A stretch of DNA of 64,000 bases from Tamarix chinensis (taxonomy: Eukaryota > Streptophyta > Magnoliopsida > Caryophyllales > Tamaricaceae), in assembly GCA_030549775.1 (NCBI GenBank), contig CM060175.1, forward strand, positions 35,772,318 to 35,836,317, given 5' to 3'. The notes under the pieces were generated by a model that was not told the origin of the DNA, searched no databases, and saw nothing but the letters and a program-made list of their open reading frames with translations. Made by a program: the position numbers and the translations under genes. Shown piece after piece: positions 11,400-22,430 of this stretch (position 1 is the first letter of the stretch; each line of letters starts with the position of its first letter).

Positions 11400-12440
11400 T
11401 CTAAAATCACCCTAAACTAATCCCCAACCCTTCCCTTTTCTTTTTCTTTCTCCTTTTCTTTACCTTCTTCTCTTCCTCCCACCAATCTTGAGCTACAAAT
11501 CTTGAATTTGTGCAACTTCCACCATCCATTTGTGCCATCCACTTGCACCATCACCTCACCTTCATTTTTATTTTCTTCTTCTCCTTCTGCATCCTTATCT
11601 CTACAGACCTACACCCATTTACACACCCATCTCTCCCTCTACACAATTTACACACCCATCTCTCCCTCTACCATTTTTCTTCTTCTCACGCATCACTTCC
11701 ATCAACCATCACCACCCTCACCCTGTAGCTATTACCCTACCCTAACCATCCCTTGGAACCATCACCCTCCCCCTACAACAACACAATCACCATCATCACC
11801 ATCTCATGCCAGCACCTCCTATTCTTTTTCTTCTTCCCGACTCATACCAAACACGCACACATGAACATAAATATATATATACACCTCATACTCTCCCTTT
11901 TTCTCTTTGGTTTTACCTCACCTTTTCCTCCTTCTCCATTTCTTCTTCTTTTCTCCTTGCTTTACCTATTTTGGATTCCGCACCATCATCTCTCCCACTG
12001 TGCCCCACCTCAGCCACAACTCGCCACCTTTAACCGGTGGACCTCCCCTTCACTATCACCAGCCATTGCCGCTAACCACCGTCTCTTTTCCCTCCTTCTT
12101 CCTCTCGTGTGTTGCAACGTCGTAGAGTGTACGACAGGTGTACTGCCTATTGCATGGTCATGCAATGCTTAAATCACCTATAGCACAACTATGCAACCCT
12201 TGCACCATCTGATCGTCTATAATTTTTCCTCTTTGCCTATTTCTGGATGACCGTGTACCTTATTTTCTCTCTACTAGATGCTGCACCGCCTACTACACAA
12301 CCATACAACCTCATTCCCTTGGCCATGCATCCCTATTTTCACCTCCAAACCTCTACCAAAAACCACCAAAATTTAACCATAGATCCACAACACGTTCCTC
12401 TACACATCCACACACCTAAATCTCCCAATTGAATATGGTT
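11400..12440 (+). repeat. Pyrimidine-rich tract of LTR A
   Basis: About 1 kb of C/T-rich sequence. It opens reading frames in all three plus frames (Pro/Ser/Thr/His-rich, up to about 139 codons) with no recognisable domain. Equivalent tracts occur at the same relative position in LTRs B, C, D, I and J and, loosely, H. I treat the ORFs as composition artefacts rather than genes. Confidence 0.7.
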
Positions 12441-12540
12441 ATACTTATTTTTACCTTCTTTACCTAGATTTTTCTTTTGGTTTAACTCTTCAATCCTAAC
12501 TGTAATTTTATTATTTTTGTAGGTGGTATTCTAGTAGCAT

Positions 12541-12600
12541 GGGAGGAGGAAGTCTAGGATTTGTGTGCTTAGAGCCCGGTGTCCTAGTTAGTAAGGATAC
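12541..12600 (+). promoter_or_regulatory. Conserved exon-like module of LTR A with splice-donor-like end
   Basis: GGAGGAGGAAGTCTAGGATT followed by TTGTGTGCTTAGAGC, GGTGTCCTAGTTA and GTAAGGATAC. A T-rich tract ending TTTTTGTAG precedes it at 12,511-12,522, a plausible 3' splice site; GTAAGGAT at 12,591 fits a plant 5' splice site. The same block occurs in LTRs B, C and D. Function is inferred only from conservation. Confidence 0.5.
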
Positions 12601-13666
12601 TATTCAATGCTTAGGACTTTTGATAATGTTTCCTTGTAAGGCTATATGTGTCTTTCATGATATTGTTTCTATATTATGTAACATATGTTGATATTGATAA
12701 CTTGTGATGATATGAATGTAATTTTGAAAGAAATAAGAATTAGTAAGAGATATCATTATGTCATTCTTTATGACGATACTAACGATAATATCATATTTGT
12801 GAAAATACATATTATGGTATGAAATATGGGTTGAATGATGATAACATCACACTTGTGGAAATATATCTATAGTATGAAATATAGGTTAAATGATGATAAT
12901 GTCATAATTGTGAAATTATGTCTTATGGTATGAATTATGAGTTGAGTGAGTTAAAGTAAATGGGATTAAGGTCTCGCATGAGGTATGATGATAAATGAGG
13001 ACTTGGAGAAATAATATGTTTGGAAGGTATAAGATTTTATAATATAAAGGTTTTAATTATGCTTAAATGGTAACTTGGTTATTATGGGATATTATGGAAG
13101 TTTTGGTAATTTGTGTTAGGATACTAGTTATGACAATAACAACTTGAGTAATTCATGGGAGTATTATCATGATTTGCTATTCTTAAATGTTTAATAGTAA
13201 ATTTAGGGAAAGCTATCTTGAAATGTTAATATTATTGTTCCATGTTCAGGGTTAGAAGTTATCTTTTGGAATTAGAAATCATGAAATTTTCATGAGAATT
13301 ATTTTGATAATTTTGTGGAATTTGGGCTTGGATACTTGAGTGATTAACATATCGAGATGAAATTATTAAAGCAAACTCATGCGAGTTAAGTTGTGCATTT
13401 TGGGAATGATACTAATGATGGGATTTGGGAGATTATATAATATAATGTGACTAGAACAACCAACATGGGAGAATGCACACTAAAGGAAGTGTAATTAGGG
13501 TTTGACAAGACTTAAGGATTTGGACTTGTGCTATATGTATGTCCGTTTGACTGTGTCCTATGCCTAAGAATCTATCTTTAATAAGATACTAATCACTTAA
13601 TATAAAAGAGCACGTGAGTAGGGCCATAGTGATTAATTTTCTAAACCTATATATATGTATTCTAGT

Positions 13667-14070
13667 TCCACCGAATAGAATAGTGGCTCGGGAGTGTTCT
13701 GCTTCGAGATTATGCTTTTAATCTCTGTTCCACTGAAAAGAATAGTGGCTCGGGTGTGTTGTCTTTGAGAGTTTCCGAACATTCCACTTGTTAAGAATAA
13801 TAGGGTCCTTACTCATCGTGAAATAAAACATAACTTCATAACCTATGGGAAAGATACTAATGATTTTCTGTGGAAGAATATGTGGATCAGGACCAGAGTG
13901 ATATATTTCTATATGTTTATATTTTCTCGTTCTACCTGGTAGAATAGTGCCTTGGGAGCATGTTATCCCAAGGAGATGTTTTTAACTTCCCTTCCAAAGG
14001 AAAGAATAGTTGCTCAAATATGTTGTCCTTGAGATTTTTAGACTATTCTACCAGTTTAAGAATAGTGGGG
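13667..14070 (+). repeat. Hairpin-unit array in LTR A
   Basis: Six degenerate units of the form TTCCACYGAATAGAATAGTGGCTCGG (for example at 13,667, 13,727, 13,784, 13,927, 13,990 and 14,046). In the best units CCAC and GTGG form the arms of a short stem with an AT-rich loop. Each is followed by a G-rich CTCGGG or GGGGCTCC tail. Comparable arrays lie in LTRs B, C and D. Confidence 0.6.
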
Positions 14071-17000
14071 CTCCTGCACTCAATGTATATAAAAGAATGG
14101 AAATGGACTATACTTAATAAAAGGATTTGGATCGTAATATGCCTTATGATATTTTCATTTACTTGGTTATATTCCTTTATTATCTAATGTGGAAGCATGT
14201 GCTCTTTGTATTCCTATTTAGATAGTATTGTTCCCTTGCTAAGTACATATGGTACTAACCACCCACTTTATGGGTGATACTCATTCTTATGAGCAGAAGG
14301 CCTTGGATATTATATGTAGGTTTCAAAGGATCAGGCAGATGAATATAAGGCCTATGATGCCTTATTAGAGGACGAGTGACTGCATCTATGTCGGGCTCGA
14401 GTGAAGAGTATCTATTATCTATATTATGTATTTAGCTAGATATCTATTTTGAACTCTTGATCCATGGTATCCTCCTTTTGTATTATGGTATTGTAAAAAT
14501 CGGAGTTAAACTCCAAACTCAGTATTTGTACTATAAATGTGCCTTTTTTTTCTAATTTCCTTATGTTGCCTTGAACGTTTTAGCCTTGTGATTGATGTAA
14601 GGATGGCCGCATAAACCAAAATTATGTCAATCACGATGGTAACCCCCACTATTTTTACTTAGTTACTTCCACTGCAAAGAACATTTTTCAGTAGTAAAAA
14701 TTAGGGTGTTACATGAGCTTAGTTTTGGAACCTTTCCTATCTTCTAGTCCTTCCTCTAGCTCCTTCTTGTTTATCTTTAATGAAGAGAGGGTTAGATTTA
14801 GGAGGAATTTGTGTCTCTCTTTCATCACAAATTCTCTTTATTTTCTATTAGTTTTAATTAGTCATTTTCTCCAAATTTGAATATTGATTTATGAAATTAT
14901 TCATTGAATTCCTAATGCTCTAAATTTTATTTTCTTTACGCTTTAGAATTTAAAAATATTATATATTGAGTTTTCATATTTGTGGAAGAGTTTTGTTTGC
15001 ACAAAGTAAGTCATTCTTACTTCTAAAATGTGACTTAGTGAAGCATATGTTGTGCTGACTTCTTTAAAGTCGTAATTTTTTAAATTATCATGAAAATTTT
15101 GTTTCATATTGATGCATGTTGATTGAATTATGAATTTTGAGAAAAATACATGATTTTAGCAAAATTAGGTTGATTTGATTAATTACGAAGCATTTCTCAG
15201 TTATAAGCTAACAAAGTGTCAGTATGATGCCCAGATATGTTTTGGTTTGGATGTGGTAAGAATTTTGAGGATGGTTACTTGAAATTTTTTAATTCTATGT
15301 CATTTGAGGGTAAATACAATGATTGGTCATTAGAATACTTGATTGGTCAACCTTACCCATTGACTTGTAGGTCTTTAGTGGCTTTGTTTTACTTTATGCT
15401 TAAATCCTTTGACTAGTTTGGTAGAATCTATTGATTTGGCCAAACTAATTGACCTATTTGAGGGAATGTTAGGTTTTACAGAGACAAACCAATAAACTTA
15501 TCTGCCTAAATTGAGTAACTTGTTAGCCCGACGTATCAACTCATTTCTAAAATCAATTAACTGATTAGTAAAATTGATTGACTGATTAGGAAAAAATAAT
15601 TGATTAGTTCAACCATATTATGTGGTTTTGATCTTTTTGACTTTGGTAGGCCTTGAGACCATGCCTAATTTTTATACATGATTGTTTAATGAGTGAAATA
15701 CCTTTATTAACATGAATGGGAACCTAATATAAGGGTTAAATGGATCACAATTTATGGTATACTAAAAAGGGTGTTGTGAAGGCCTTAATGGGTAAACCCG
15801 AATAAATATTTAATGGCTTTAAATGGGTAATGCGATTTGGACTTTTTCCTAAAATAGATTAATATAAAGGATTTGGTTCATAATTGGTAACCATTAATCG
15901 AAATCCCTAAAATGGTTGGAGATTGGTAACGGTTAAGATGGAATAATTATGCGAATACCTTACTTGCATACTATATAGGTCTTGTGTGATCATATAACTT
16001 GACTCAAGGGTAAAGATGATTGAGATTTGTGTGGATGTAGGTTAGCGAATCCTCGGTAAGTGATTGGGCCTTCCATTGGGAGATTATTAGTGCCTTTCCT
16101 ACTCTAGATACGGATGATGTACTAGGGGGTATTGATACTAAATGGTTTTATCATCTATGTGGTTTTGGGTTCGGCTCAGATTTATGTTCATGGGAGGTTA
16201 CTAGGCTTCGACTAGAACTTATGTCAATTGGTTGTTACTTGGCATCGGCTTGGACTTTATATCCTTTGGTTTGGATAGACTTCCATTGTAAGTATAACAC
16301 TAGAGTGGTGCACAATCCATTCCTCGATAATAACTTGGATAATTATTTGTTTAATAATTTGAATGAGAAATTGGATAACGATTTGGAATAAGAATGCGAC
16401 CAAAGAGAAATGTAAGAGTAAAAGGAAAAGAATGGTGAAAGAAATTATGGCTTATATATCTATAAATGACTTAATAAATTATTTAAGTGGAAATTACCTA
16501 TGATAAAATTATGTGTCTAGATGAATAAAGACTTACTATTAGCTAGAAATTCTACTAGTAGCTTGTATATTCTCATATATTACCTAATAAATTAGGCATG
16601 TGGAAATGGTCTATGGTGAAATTATATGCTTAGATGAATGAAGCCTTACCATTAGTTAGACATTCTACCTGTAACTTATATACTATCATCTATGATGTAG
16701 TACTATGGTTTCAAGCATGATGAGTCATGTATGTTATGAGCTTCCTATACCTGATATGACCATGATTGAGCATTTATCCTATTTATATGAAATATGTATG
16801 GAAAGTGTTAGTATCAATTTAGTATTATGCAGGAATCTTGTGTGTTGGTGACTCCACTAAGGAAGTAACTTGGCTTACTCTATACAAATGTACTAATGTA
16901 CCCACTAGCTTAGTTTTTGAGGATGTTCAATAGGTGGCGAACTTGGTGTAGGGAATGAACTCCAAGAGCATGTACATCTAGAAAGTTTTGAGAGTTTTGT

Positions 17001-17305
17001 GACAGACTAGAGTTAGGGTCACACCCTACTTTGTTAGTATATTTTGTGAACATGTAATTTGACTTAATTTGAACATTACGGAATGTCAACTCCTTATAGC
17101 CTCATATTTTTATTATATTTTTTTAGCATACTCTGCAATTATTTTTGTTTGTTTGGTTCGAAGCTTTCTATCTATCATGGGATAGGGGCTAGTGTTTATC
17201 TTATATTAGGTGTGATGGCACTCATATTTTCTAAGTCTTTATTAGTTTTTGTCTTCTACAAGGTTTCAAAAAAAAATTTCAATAGTAAAAAATAGGGGTA
17301 TTACA

Positions 17306-17880
17306 CATTATATATGATAGAGTCAATAGTAATTTAGTTACTATTGAAGAGTCAGGTTGATGACCTGAAATTAGGTGATTGTTAATATGTAATTATTGTT
17401 TGGATGAATTTTATTCTATTGTGATGGACTCACATAGCATAGAAATTAAATTAGATGATGAATATTTTACCATTATGCTATTGTGTTCTTTGCCTAATAG
17501 TTTCAAGCATTTTTTGGAAATTGTGTTGGAGTGAGAAGGCAAGTTATTCTTTAAGAATATGAAATTCACCATATTATGGTAGAAGTTGATTGATAATTAG
17601 TTGACTAGTGGTGATACTTCTAGGTACTCTCATAATTAGAGCCTAGTAGTCATGGGGTGAATACATAAATAGGGGTCTAGTGATTGTAAGAGTTCCAGAT
17701 CTAAATTCAAGAGTTGGCATAAGAATGTGATATATAATGGATGTCAGAATAAGGGTCATATTAGGATGTTTGTTCTAATGGGAAGCCCAATGATAAGTTT
17801 GGTGAGTTAAGTAGTACAAAGGATGATGTTGTTATGGCCCATGATTACAATGATAGGGATATGTTGATAACCAATTCTAA
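17306..17880 (+). pseudogene. C1 gag relic, C-terminal piece with degraded zinc knuckle
   Basis: Gag resumes after LTR F. About 17,452-17,530 reads DDEYFTIMLLCSLPNSFKHFLEIVL, matching the copia gag motif DE..A..LL.SLP.S...F...L (quoted in two parts: DDEYFTIMLLCSLP and NSFKHFLEIVL). A zinc-knuckle-like CQNKGHIRM lies at about 17,742-17,775; the first Cys pair member and the last Cys are not both preserved. The intervening Ser/Arg/Gly-rich linker is legible near 17,640-17,720. Confidence 0.7.
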
Positions 17881-17889
17881 ACACACCAA

Positions 17890-18000
17890 GATAAATGATA
17901 GATGGATCTTAGATTCTAGGTGTTCTCGGCATATGTGTCATAAGTGGAGTTAGTTTCAAATGTTTGAGGCAACGTAGGGTGGAGTTATTTTTAATGAATG
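17890..18000 (+). pseudogene. C1 aspartic protease relic
   Basis: RWILDSRCSRHMCHKWS at about 17,900-17,950 matches the copia protease signature WI.DSG.(S/T).HM with the flanking WF. The DSG motif reads DSR, so the essential Gly is lost while the catalytic Asp is kept. After about 18,000 the sequence jumps to the linker before RT: the rest of protease and the integrase core are absent, as shown by the lack of any HHCC, GAG-pre-integrase or D-D-E segment. Confidence 0.7.
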
Positions 18001-18019
18001 TATAATCCTCCAAAAGACT

Positions 18020-19040
18020 AAATCTTATGAAGGTTTATCGAAGGAGGCAGATCAAGATACTACTTTAGGCTTAGGGGAGGTTAGGCTTGAATTGATTGAT
18101 ATAAACCCTTCTAATAGACCCATTATTTTTGAATTTGATGGATCCAAGGAGCAAGTAGAGAAAAAGGGGAATTGCTCTTGGAAAAGTAGGGAGGATTGTT
18201 AATCCTCTAGTCTTGTATGGTTTTGAAAAATTGGCTAGCTATGCTTTATCTAGTGTAGATACTATTATTGAAGGGCATGAGCTAACATCCTTCTCAAGGC
18301 TATTAAGATTTTTTATTCTACCAAGTAGTGTGCTGCATTAGAGAAGGAGATGGAGTCCTTATTGAAGCAATAAATATGAGAACTTATGTTAGCACATAGA
18401 AAGAAGAATAGAGTTGATTGCAAGTGGATGTGCAATTTCAAATAGGGAGCCTAGGGATTGAGAGACCAAGGTACAAGGCTTGTTTAGTTACATGTGGATT
18501 TAGTAAGATTCTAGGAATAGGCTATGATCAAGTGTTTTCTCTTGTGGTTAGACATAATTATTATTATACCATGCTTGTGTTTGTGGCTATGCATGATCTA
18601 GAGATGGAGTAGTTGAATGTAAAAACTACATATTCATATATTGAGCTCATGGAGGAGACTTATATGAGATAACATAATAGGTTTGTCATTTAGGGTATGC
18701 ATGATCATGTGTACTTATTAAAAAGGTCACTGTATGGTCTAAAGGGGTCTTATAAACAGTGGTATAAAAGTTTTGATCAATTTATGCTTGAGCATGGTTT
18801 CTCTATGAGTGAGTATGATGGGTGTGTGTACTTGAAGGAGATAGAGAGAAGATCTCTTGTGTATCTTTTTCTCTATGTTGATGATATGCTTATTGCAACA
18901 AAATATATGTTTGATGTTAATAATGTGAAGGTAATGCTGAATAATGAGTTTGAGATTAAGGATATAGGAGCTATAAAGAGAATCTTTGTCATAGAAATCA
19001 TAAGAGAGCATGAGTGGAAAATTTTATACTTGCTCTAAGA
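18020..19040 (+). pseudogene. C1 reverse transcriptase relic (YVDDM retained)
   Basis: The linker is at 18,020-18,300 (ending A.YALSS, then the ESLL block). RT runs from about 18,440: IERPRYKACLVTCGFSK, then VFSLVVRHN, then the LDVKT-equivalent near 18,612. The C-terminal part (18,697-19,038) is an open 113-codon stretch with DHVYLLKRSLYGLK, QWYKSFDQFMLEHGFSMSEY, YLFLYVDDMLIA (catalytic DD at 18,880-18,885 intact) and the I.REHEWKILYL end. Family: Tork/Tnt1-type RT (RVT_2). Stops at 18,613 and near 18,670 break it. Confidence 0.85.
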
Positions 19041-19835
19041 TTCTATGTAAATAAGGTACTGGAGAGGTTTCAAATGATATATACCAAAAAGGTGATCATT
19101 CTGTTAGCTACACACTTAATATTTTCTACTTTGGATTATCCCGAATGCAAAGAGGAAGAGGAGTCAGTTGCCACTACTCTATATTTGAATATTATTAGTT
19201 GTATCATGTACCCTATGGTGTGTACATAGCTTGATATTTCTAAAGCTATTATCGTGGTGATTTAATATGTGGCAAGTCCTTGGAAGGCTTATTGTCAAGT
19301 AGCAACATGGATTTTGAGGTACTTGAAGGGTAAGTCATCAACATGTATAAAATATTAGAGATTAACTTATTTGTTTGTTAGGTTTGTGGACCCTAATTTT
19401 TGTGGAGACCTTAATAAAAGGATTTCAAATAATGGATATGTTATTTGTCTTAGTGGTTTAGCTACTATATGGAGGTTTTTCTTGTGGAAGGTGGTAACCT
19501 CGTTCACTATTGAGGTAGAGTATATAGCTATAAAAAAGGCTTCTTAAGAAGTCGTGTAACATGGTGGTTTAGTTTGTGGGTTAGGGTTTGGTTAAGTCAT
19601 TTAAGATGATAGCCAAAGAGCTATGATTTTTAGCAAAGAATAAAAATTACTTTCATCATCAAATGAAACACATTGGTATTAGGTATCCCTTTTTTTTAGG
19701 TACTCTTACTGCTAAGAAAGTTACATTAGAGAAAGTGTATGCATTGGATAATCATACCAATATGCTAAAGAAGCTACTAACTATGAGTAAGTATGAGTGT
19801 TTCTTAGATTTTATATTTGTTCAAAAGCCATAAGG
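19041..19835 (+). pseudogene. C1 RNase H relic
   Basis: It continues RT with YVNKVLERF at about 19,045-19,072, then P.ECKEEEE..., SCIMYPMVCT, ATWILRYLKGK (about 19,300-19,332), FVDPNFCGDLNKR..NNGYVICLSG (the D-x-D-A-GD-RRS region of copia RNase H, with DPNFCGD for DSDYAGD), then VEYIAI (the catalytic E region, EYIA). The end reads KYECFLDFIFVQK, the usual C-terminus K(F)..CLDL. Stops and frameshifts occur between blocks. Confidence 0.8.
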
Positions 19836-19840
19836 TCCTT

Positions 19841-20413
19841 TGTTGGGAAATGGGTTTTTTATAGAGGTCTTTATATGTTATGCATCACAAATACAATGTT
19901 AATATGGAGAACTATAAGTTTTCACTTGTTATTTTATGCATAATATAATAATGTGTTGATTTGTGCATGTGTTAGAGGATTTTTATACGGAATTATTGAA
20001 TATATGACACACAAGAGGGCCCTGTGTTTATTTGCACAAGCCATGTTAATCACTAAATATGGTTATGGAGTTTTGGGAGAAAATTTGAGAGTAAGGATAT
20101 AAAAATAAGGGGCGTATTTTTCAATCATGGACTGTGGTTTTTTTCTTATTTTCAAAACATAGTATTTTTCCTTGTAGGATTCTTCATTAAATAACTCTAG
20201 TTATCTAGTCATGTGACCCATATTCTTCTTCTTGTCCATTGAATTCTTCATTAAAAGAGAATTGTAGATTGTTGTAATTGATTGATTGATTTAGTTAATC
20301 ATCTTGTAATTACACAAATGTTTTAATTTTTTTTTTGTGACTGAATCATCAATTCTTCATCAACTTGGCAATTCCTTTTTTTTTGGATTCATTAAATCCA
20401 TGTTTTTCTATAA
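19841..20413 (+). repeat. C1 3' LTR
   Basis: It starts TGTTGGGAAATG directly after the RNase H C-terminus and ends ...TTTCTATAATA/AA. The PPT (expected AGTGGGAG-like) has decayed to a TAAGGTCC-like sequence. Length about 573 bp versus about 537 for the 5' copy. A short ORF starting at 20,365 runs from this LTR into the host RT and is not a gene. Confidence 0.75.
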
Positions 20414-20940
20414 TAGATGTTAAAACCAAATTTTGTAACAGGAACGTGGAAGAGGATGTGTATATTTCACAACCAAAGGGTTTTAGACTCACGGTAATTT
20501 TACAAGCTTTAACAATACATTTATGGAATGAAAAAAGAATCTTGGAATTAGATCTTTGTTTTGTTTAAGCAATCAAATATTTTGGTATCACTCAAAATGT
20601 GGAAGAACCTTATGTTTACAAGGTTAATGGGAGAGTTGCAATCTTGTTGGCTTTATATCCGGATGATATACTAGGGATAGTAAATGATATTCTTATGATT
20701 TTTTCTATGAAGAATTGGTTGAGAAAATGCTTCTCAATGAAAGACATGGAAGAGGTAACCTATATTCAGAGAATTATGATCTAAAAAGATCAACTAAAGA
20801 GATTAATCGGATAAAGTTAAAGTACTTACATTTATAAGGTCTTCAATAGATTTAAAGTATAGGACTCACAAGTAGATTTCCAACCTATGTGACATTGTAT
20901 AACTCCTCAAGAATCAACCCTTAGTATCATAGAATGAGCT
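20414..20940 (+). pseudogene. C2 reverse transcriptase, C-terminal part
   Basis: It resumes the RT broken at 9,447. About 20,415-20,490 reads IDVKTKFCNRNVEEDVYIS then QPKGF, matching MDVKTAFLNGNL.EDVYM.QPEGF. About 20,585-20,780 reads TQNVEEPYVYKVNG, AILLALYPDDILGI, then SMKNWLRKCFSMKDMEEVTY. The catalytic YVDD is YPDD (20,656-20,667): both Asp intact, Val to Pro. KDQLKRLIG near 20,790 matches the (I)YRDRSKRLIGLS segment. Stops at 20,566 and after 20,780. Confidence 0.85.
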
Positions 20941-21650
20941 AGACAACATGATTGTCATCCCATATTTTCCAACTATAGGATCTATCATGTATGTCATGTT
21001 GTTTACTTACTTTGAAGTTATATATGCTTTGAGAATGACAAAGAAGATACTAGTATAATCAACATAAAAGTCACTAGACTACAATTAATAGCATTCTAAT
21101 TACTTGAGAACAATAAAAGATATAATTGGCTTATGAACGTGCAACATCAATTCATGGAAATGGTTACATCGATGCTAGCTTCCGAACTAATAAAGATAAT
21201 TTTCATCTCAATCAGAATATGTATTTCTCCTTAATTGTGGATATATGCTCTAGAAGAGTTTCAATTTGGACATAGTTGTTGATTCTACAACATAAGTTGA
21301 GTACATCTCCATTTTTTAAGCCACAAAAGAAGGCATATGGATTTAGAATTTCATCACCCTAATCAAATTAATCCCATGTATTTCCCACCCATTAGATCTT
21401 AATTATGATAATAAATGAGCTATTACATTTCCAAAGGAACCAAGGTTTCATCAACAGGCTAGGCATATAATCAAGAAATATTAACTCATTTGTGACATAA
21501 CAACAGGTGAATGAGATTATGAAAAGTATCAATAGAAGAAAATATTACTGATTCTTTGAGTAAGTTTATCCCATAAGTTAAGCTTGAAAAAAACAATTAG
21601 GCATTTGATGTGAGATATATACTTGAGTGATTCATGAAATATTTAGTTAG
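20940..21650 (+). pseudogene. C2 RNase H relic
   Basis: About 20,965-21,040: IPYFPTIGSIMYVMLFTYFEVIYALRM (read in two blocks, IPYFPTIGSIMYVML and VIYALRMTKK), matching IPYASAIGSIMYAM...DVSYAL. About 21,165-21,230: GNGYIDASFRTNKDNF, the RNase H segment G..DA.F.TDKDD. Then (D)STT..EYI-like sequence near 21,285, LYCDN-like near 21,395, PRFHQQARHI-like near 21,445 and DSLSKFIP near 21,550 (for DPLTKPLP). Heavily interrupted. Confidence 0.75.
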
Positions 21651-22414
21651 TTACTTTTTTATTCTTTGTGTTCACTAATAACAAAACAAAATTTGTTTCT
21701 TTTAATTATATTTATGATTAAATTATAATATAGTCCTATGAGTGTTTTATACCTTATGATATAGCATCAAATTATTTATTTGATTGTGGAACTTTATTGT
21801 TTATGTGATGTAATTATTGTAAATGGTCCCTAGTATATCTTTATTAGTCATGGGGACACTAATGATTTGTGACTAATATGTTGATTTACTGATAAACAAG
21901 TTTTATAGGTTATGAATACATGATATTGTGTTAATCACATAGATACATGTTAGATAACATTATGTTATACAGACCCTCCATGATCACATTATAAGGTTGT
22001 TAGATTTGTTTCATAAGTAGTTATCATTCCAACTTAAACAATAGTCCTTTGACCTTAATTCATTATAGTTCCCTACAAGAGGATTAGATTGTTTAGACAT
22101 TACCTCACATCATCTTTTATTGATGTGATTATGAAGTTTTTGATGTGACATGTTATGAAAAATTTTTAGGAATATGAGTGAATAAGGTGGAGTTAGCTAA
22201 TCTTGTACATTGAAGAAAGCATATATTTGGGCCCCTTGAATTTTCAAACTATGAAATGCTTGGTCATGATCCAAATAATGAAGGATAATAGTGTCTTTAG
22301 ACAGTCTAATTATGATATTGAGAAACATATTATTTAAGGAAATAAGGACGACATAATTCCTACCTTGTGTTTATTGTGATATTATATGGCTAAATAACTA
22401 TATTGATTGACTTT
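21650..22414 (+). other. C2 3' untranslated spacer
   Basis: About 770 bases between the RNase H end and the PPT. No coding domain or repeat is visible. Long spacers before the 3' LTR occur in Angela/BARE-type copia elements, so this is consistent with C2. Confidence 0.5.
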
Positions 22415-22430
22415 AGTGGAAGTTGGAAAT
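22415..22430 (+). other. C2 polypurine tract
   Basis: AGTGGAAGTTGGAAAT directly before TGTTGGAAAC. The family form is AAGTGGGAGATTGTTGG. Confidence 0.6.

Larger units (their letters stand above)
11191..14713 (+). mobile_element. Solo gypsy LTR A (3,523 bp), nested in LTR F
   Basis: It begins TGTAATACCCGA and ends TTAGGGTGTTACA, flanked by TGAGT (11,186-11,190) and TGAGC (14,714-14,718), a 4-of-5 TSD. It carries the family features in order: pyrimidine-rich tract (about 11,400-12,440), the GGAGGAGGA...GTAAGGAT module (12,541-12,600), the ATAGTGG hairpin array (13,667-14,070), and the conserved terminal block around 14,580-14,700 (TTGTGATTGATGTAAGGATG, ATGTCAATCACGATGGTAA) shared with B. Related LTR D is attached to gypsy pol, so A is called a gypsy LTR. 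No internal region: solo LTR. Confidence 0.85.
10351..17305 (+). mobile_element. Solo gypsy LTR F (about 3.4 kb), interrupted by LTR A
   Basis: Two pieces, 10,351-11,190 and 14,714-17,305, together about 3.43 kb, match the 3' LTR of element E (50,413-53,711) in order. Shared blocks include TTGATTTGGAA near the start, CCTATYRACTAGTAC, the CATGAATY..(AT)TGA block, a stretch with ATTGACTGG, and TTAGCC/GGGATAGG near the end. F sits inside C1 gag: the gag reading stops at about 10,350 and resumes after 17,305. The end is GGGGTATTACA; the start has decayed (TTAATATTGG for TGTAATACC). Possible TSD ACTTA/CATTA is weak. No internal domain is present, so this is a solo LTR. Confidence 0.75.
9448..20413 (+). 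mobile_element. Inner Ty1/copia retrotransposon (C1) inserted in the RT of C2
   Basis: A complete-ended copia element: 5' LTR (9,448-9,984), PBS, gag, protease, RT, RNase H and 3' LTR (19,841-20,413). The host RT reads up to ...WKVD on the left and IDVKT on the right; the duplicated target TGGAC/TAGAT (9,443-9,447 and 20,414-20,418; 3 of 5 bases) corresponds to the same host codons. Its gag is split by LTR F. The integrase core is missing between protease and RT, so this was a deletion derivative. RT resembles the Tork/Tnt1 group (inference by eye). Confidence 0.85.

Noticed and set aside
11502..12432. Cluster of overlapping plus-strand ORFs up to 139 codons
   Set aside because: All three frames are open because the DNA is C/T-rich; the peptides are low-complexity Pro/Ser/His/Leu with no domain, and the same tract recurs in other LTR copies without conserving any frame.
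17083..17295. 70-codon hydrophobic ORF
   Set aside because: Lies in the last part of LTR F; AT-rich sequence gives hydrophobic residues, and the matching part of LTR E is not open.
18739..19011. 90-codon minus-strand ORF
   Set aside because: Shadow of the well-supported C1 RT on the plus strand.
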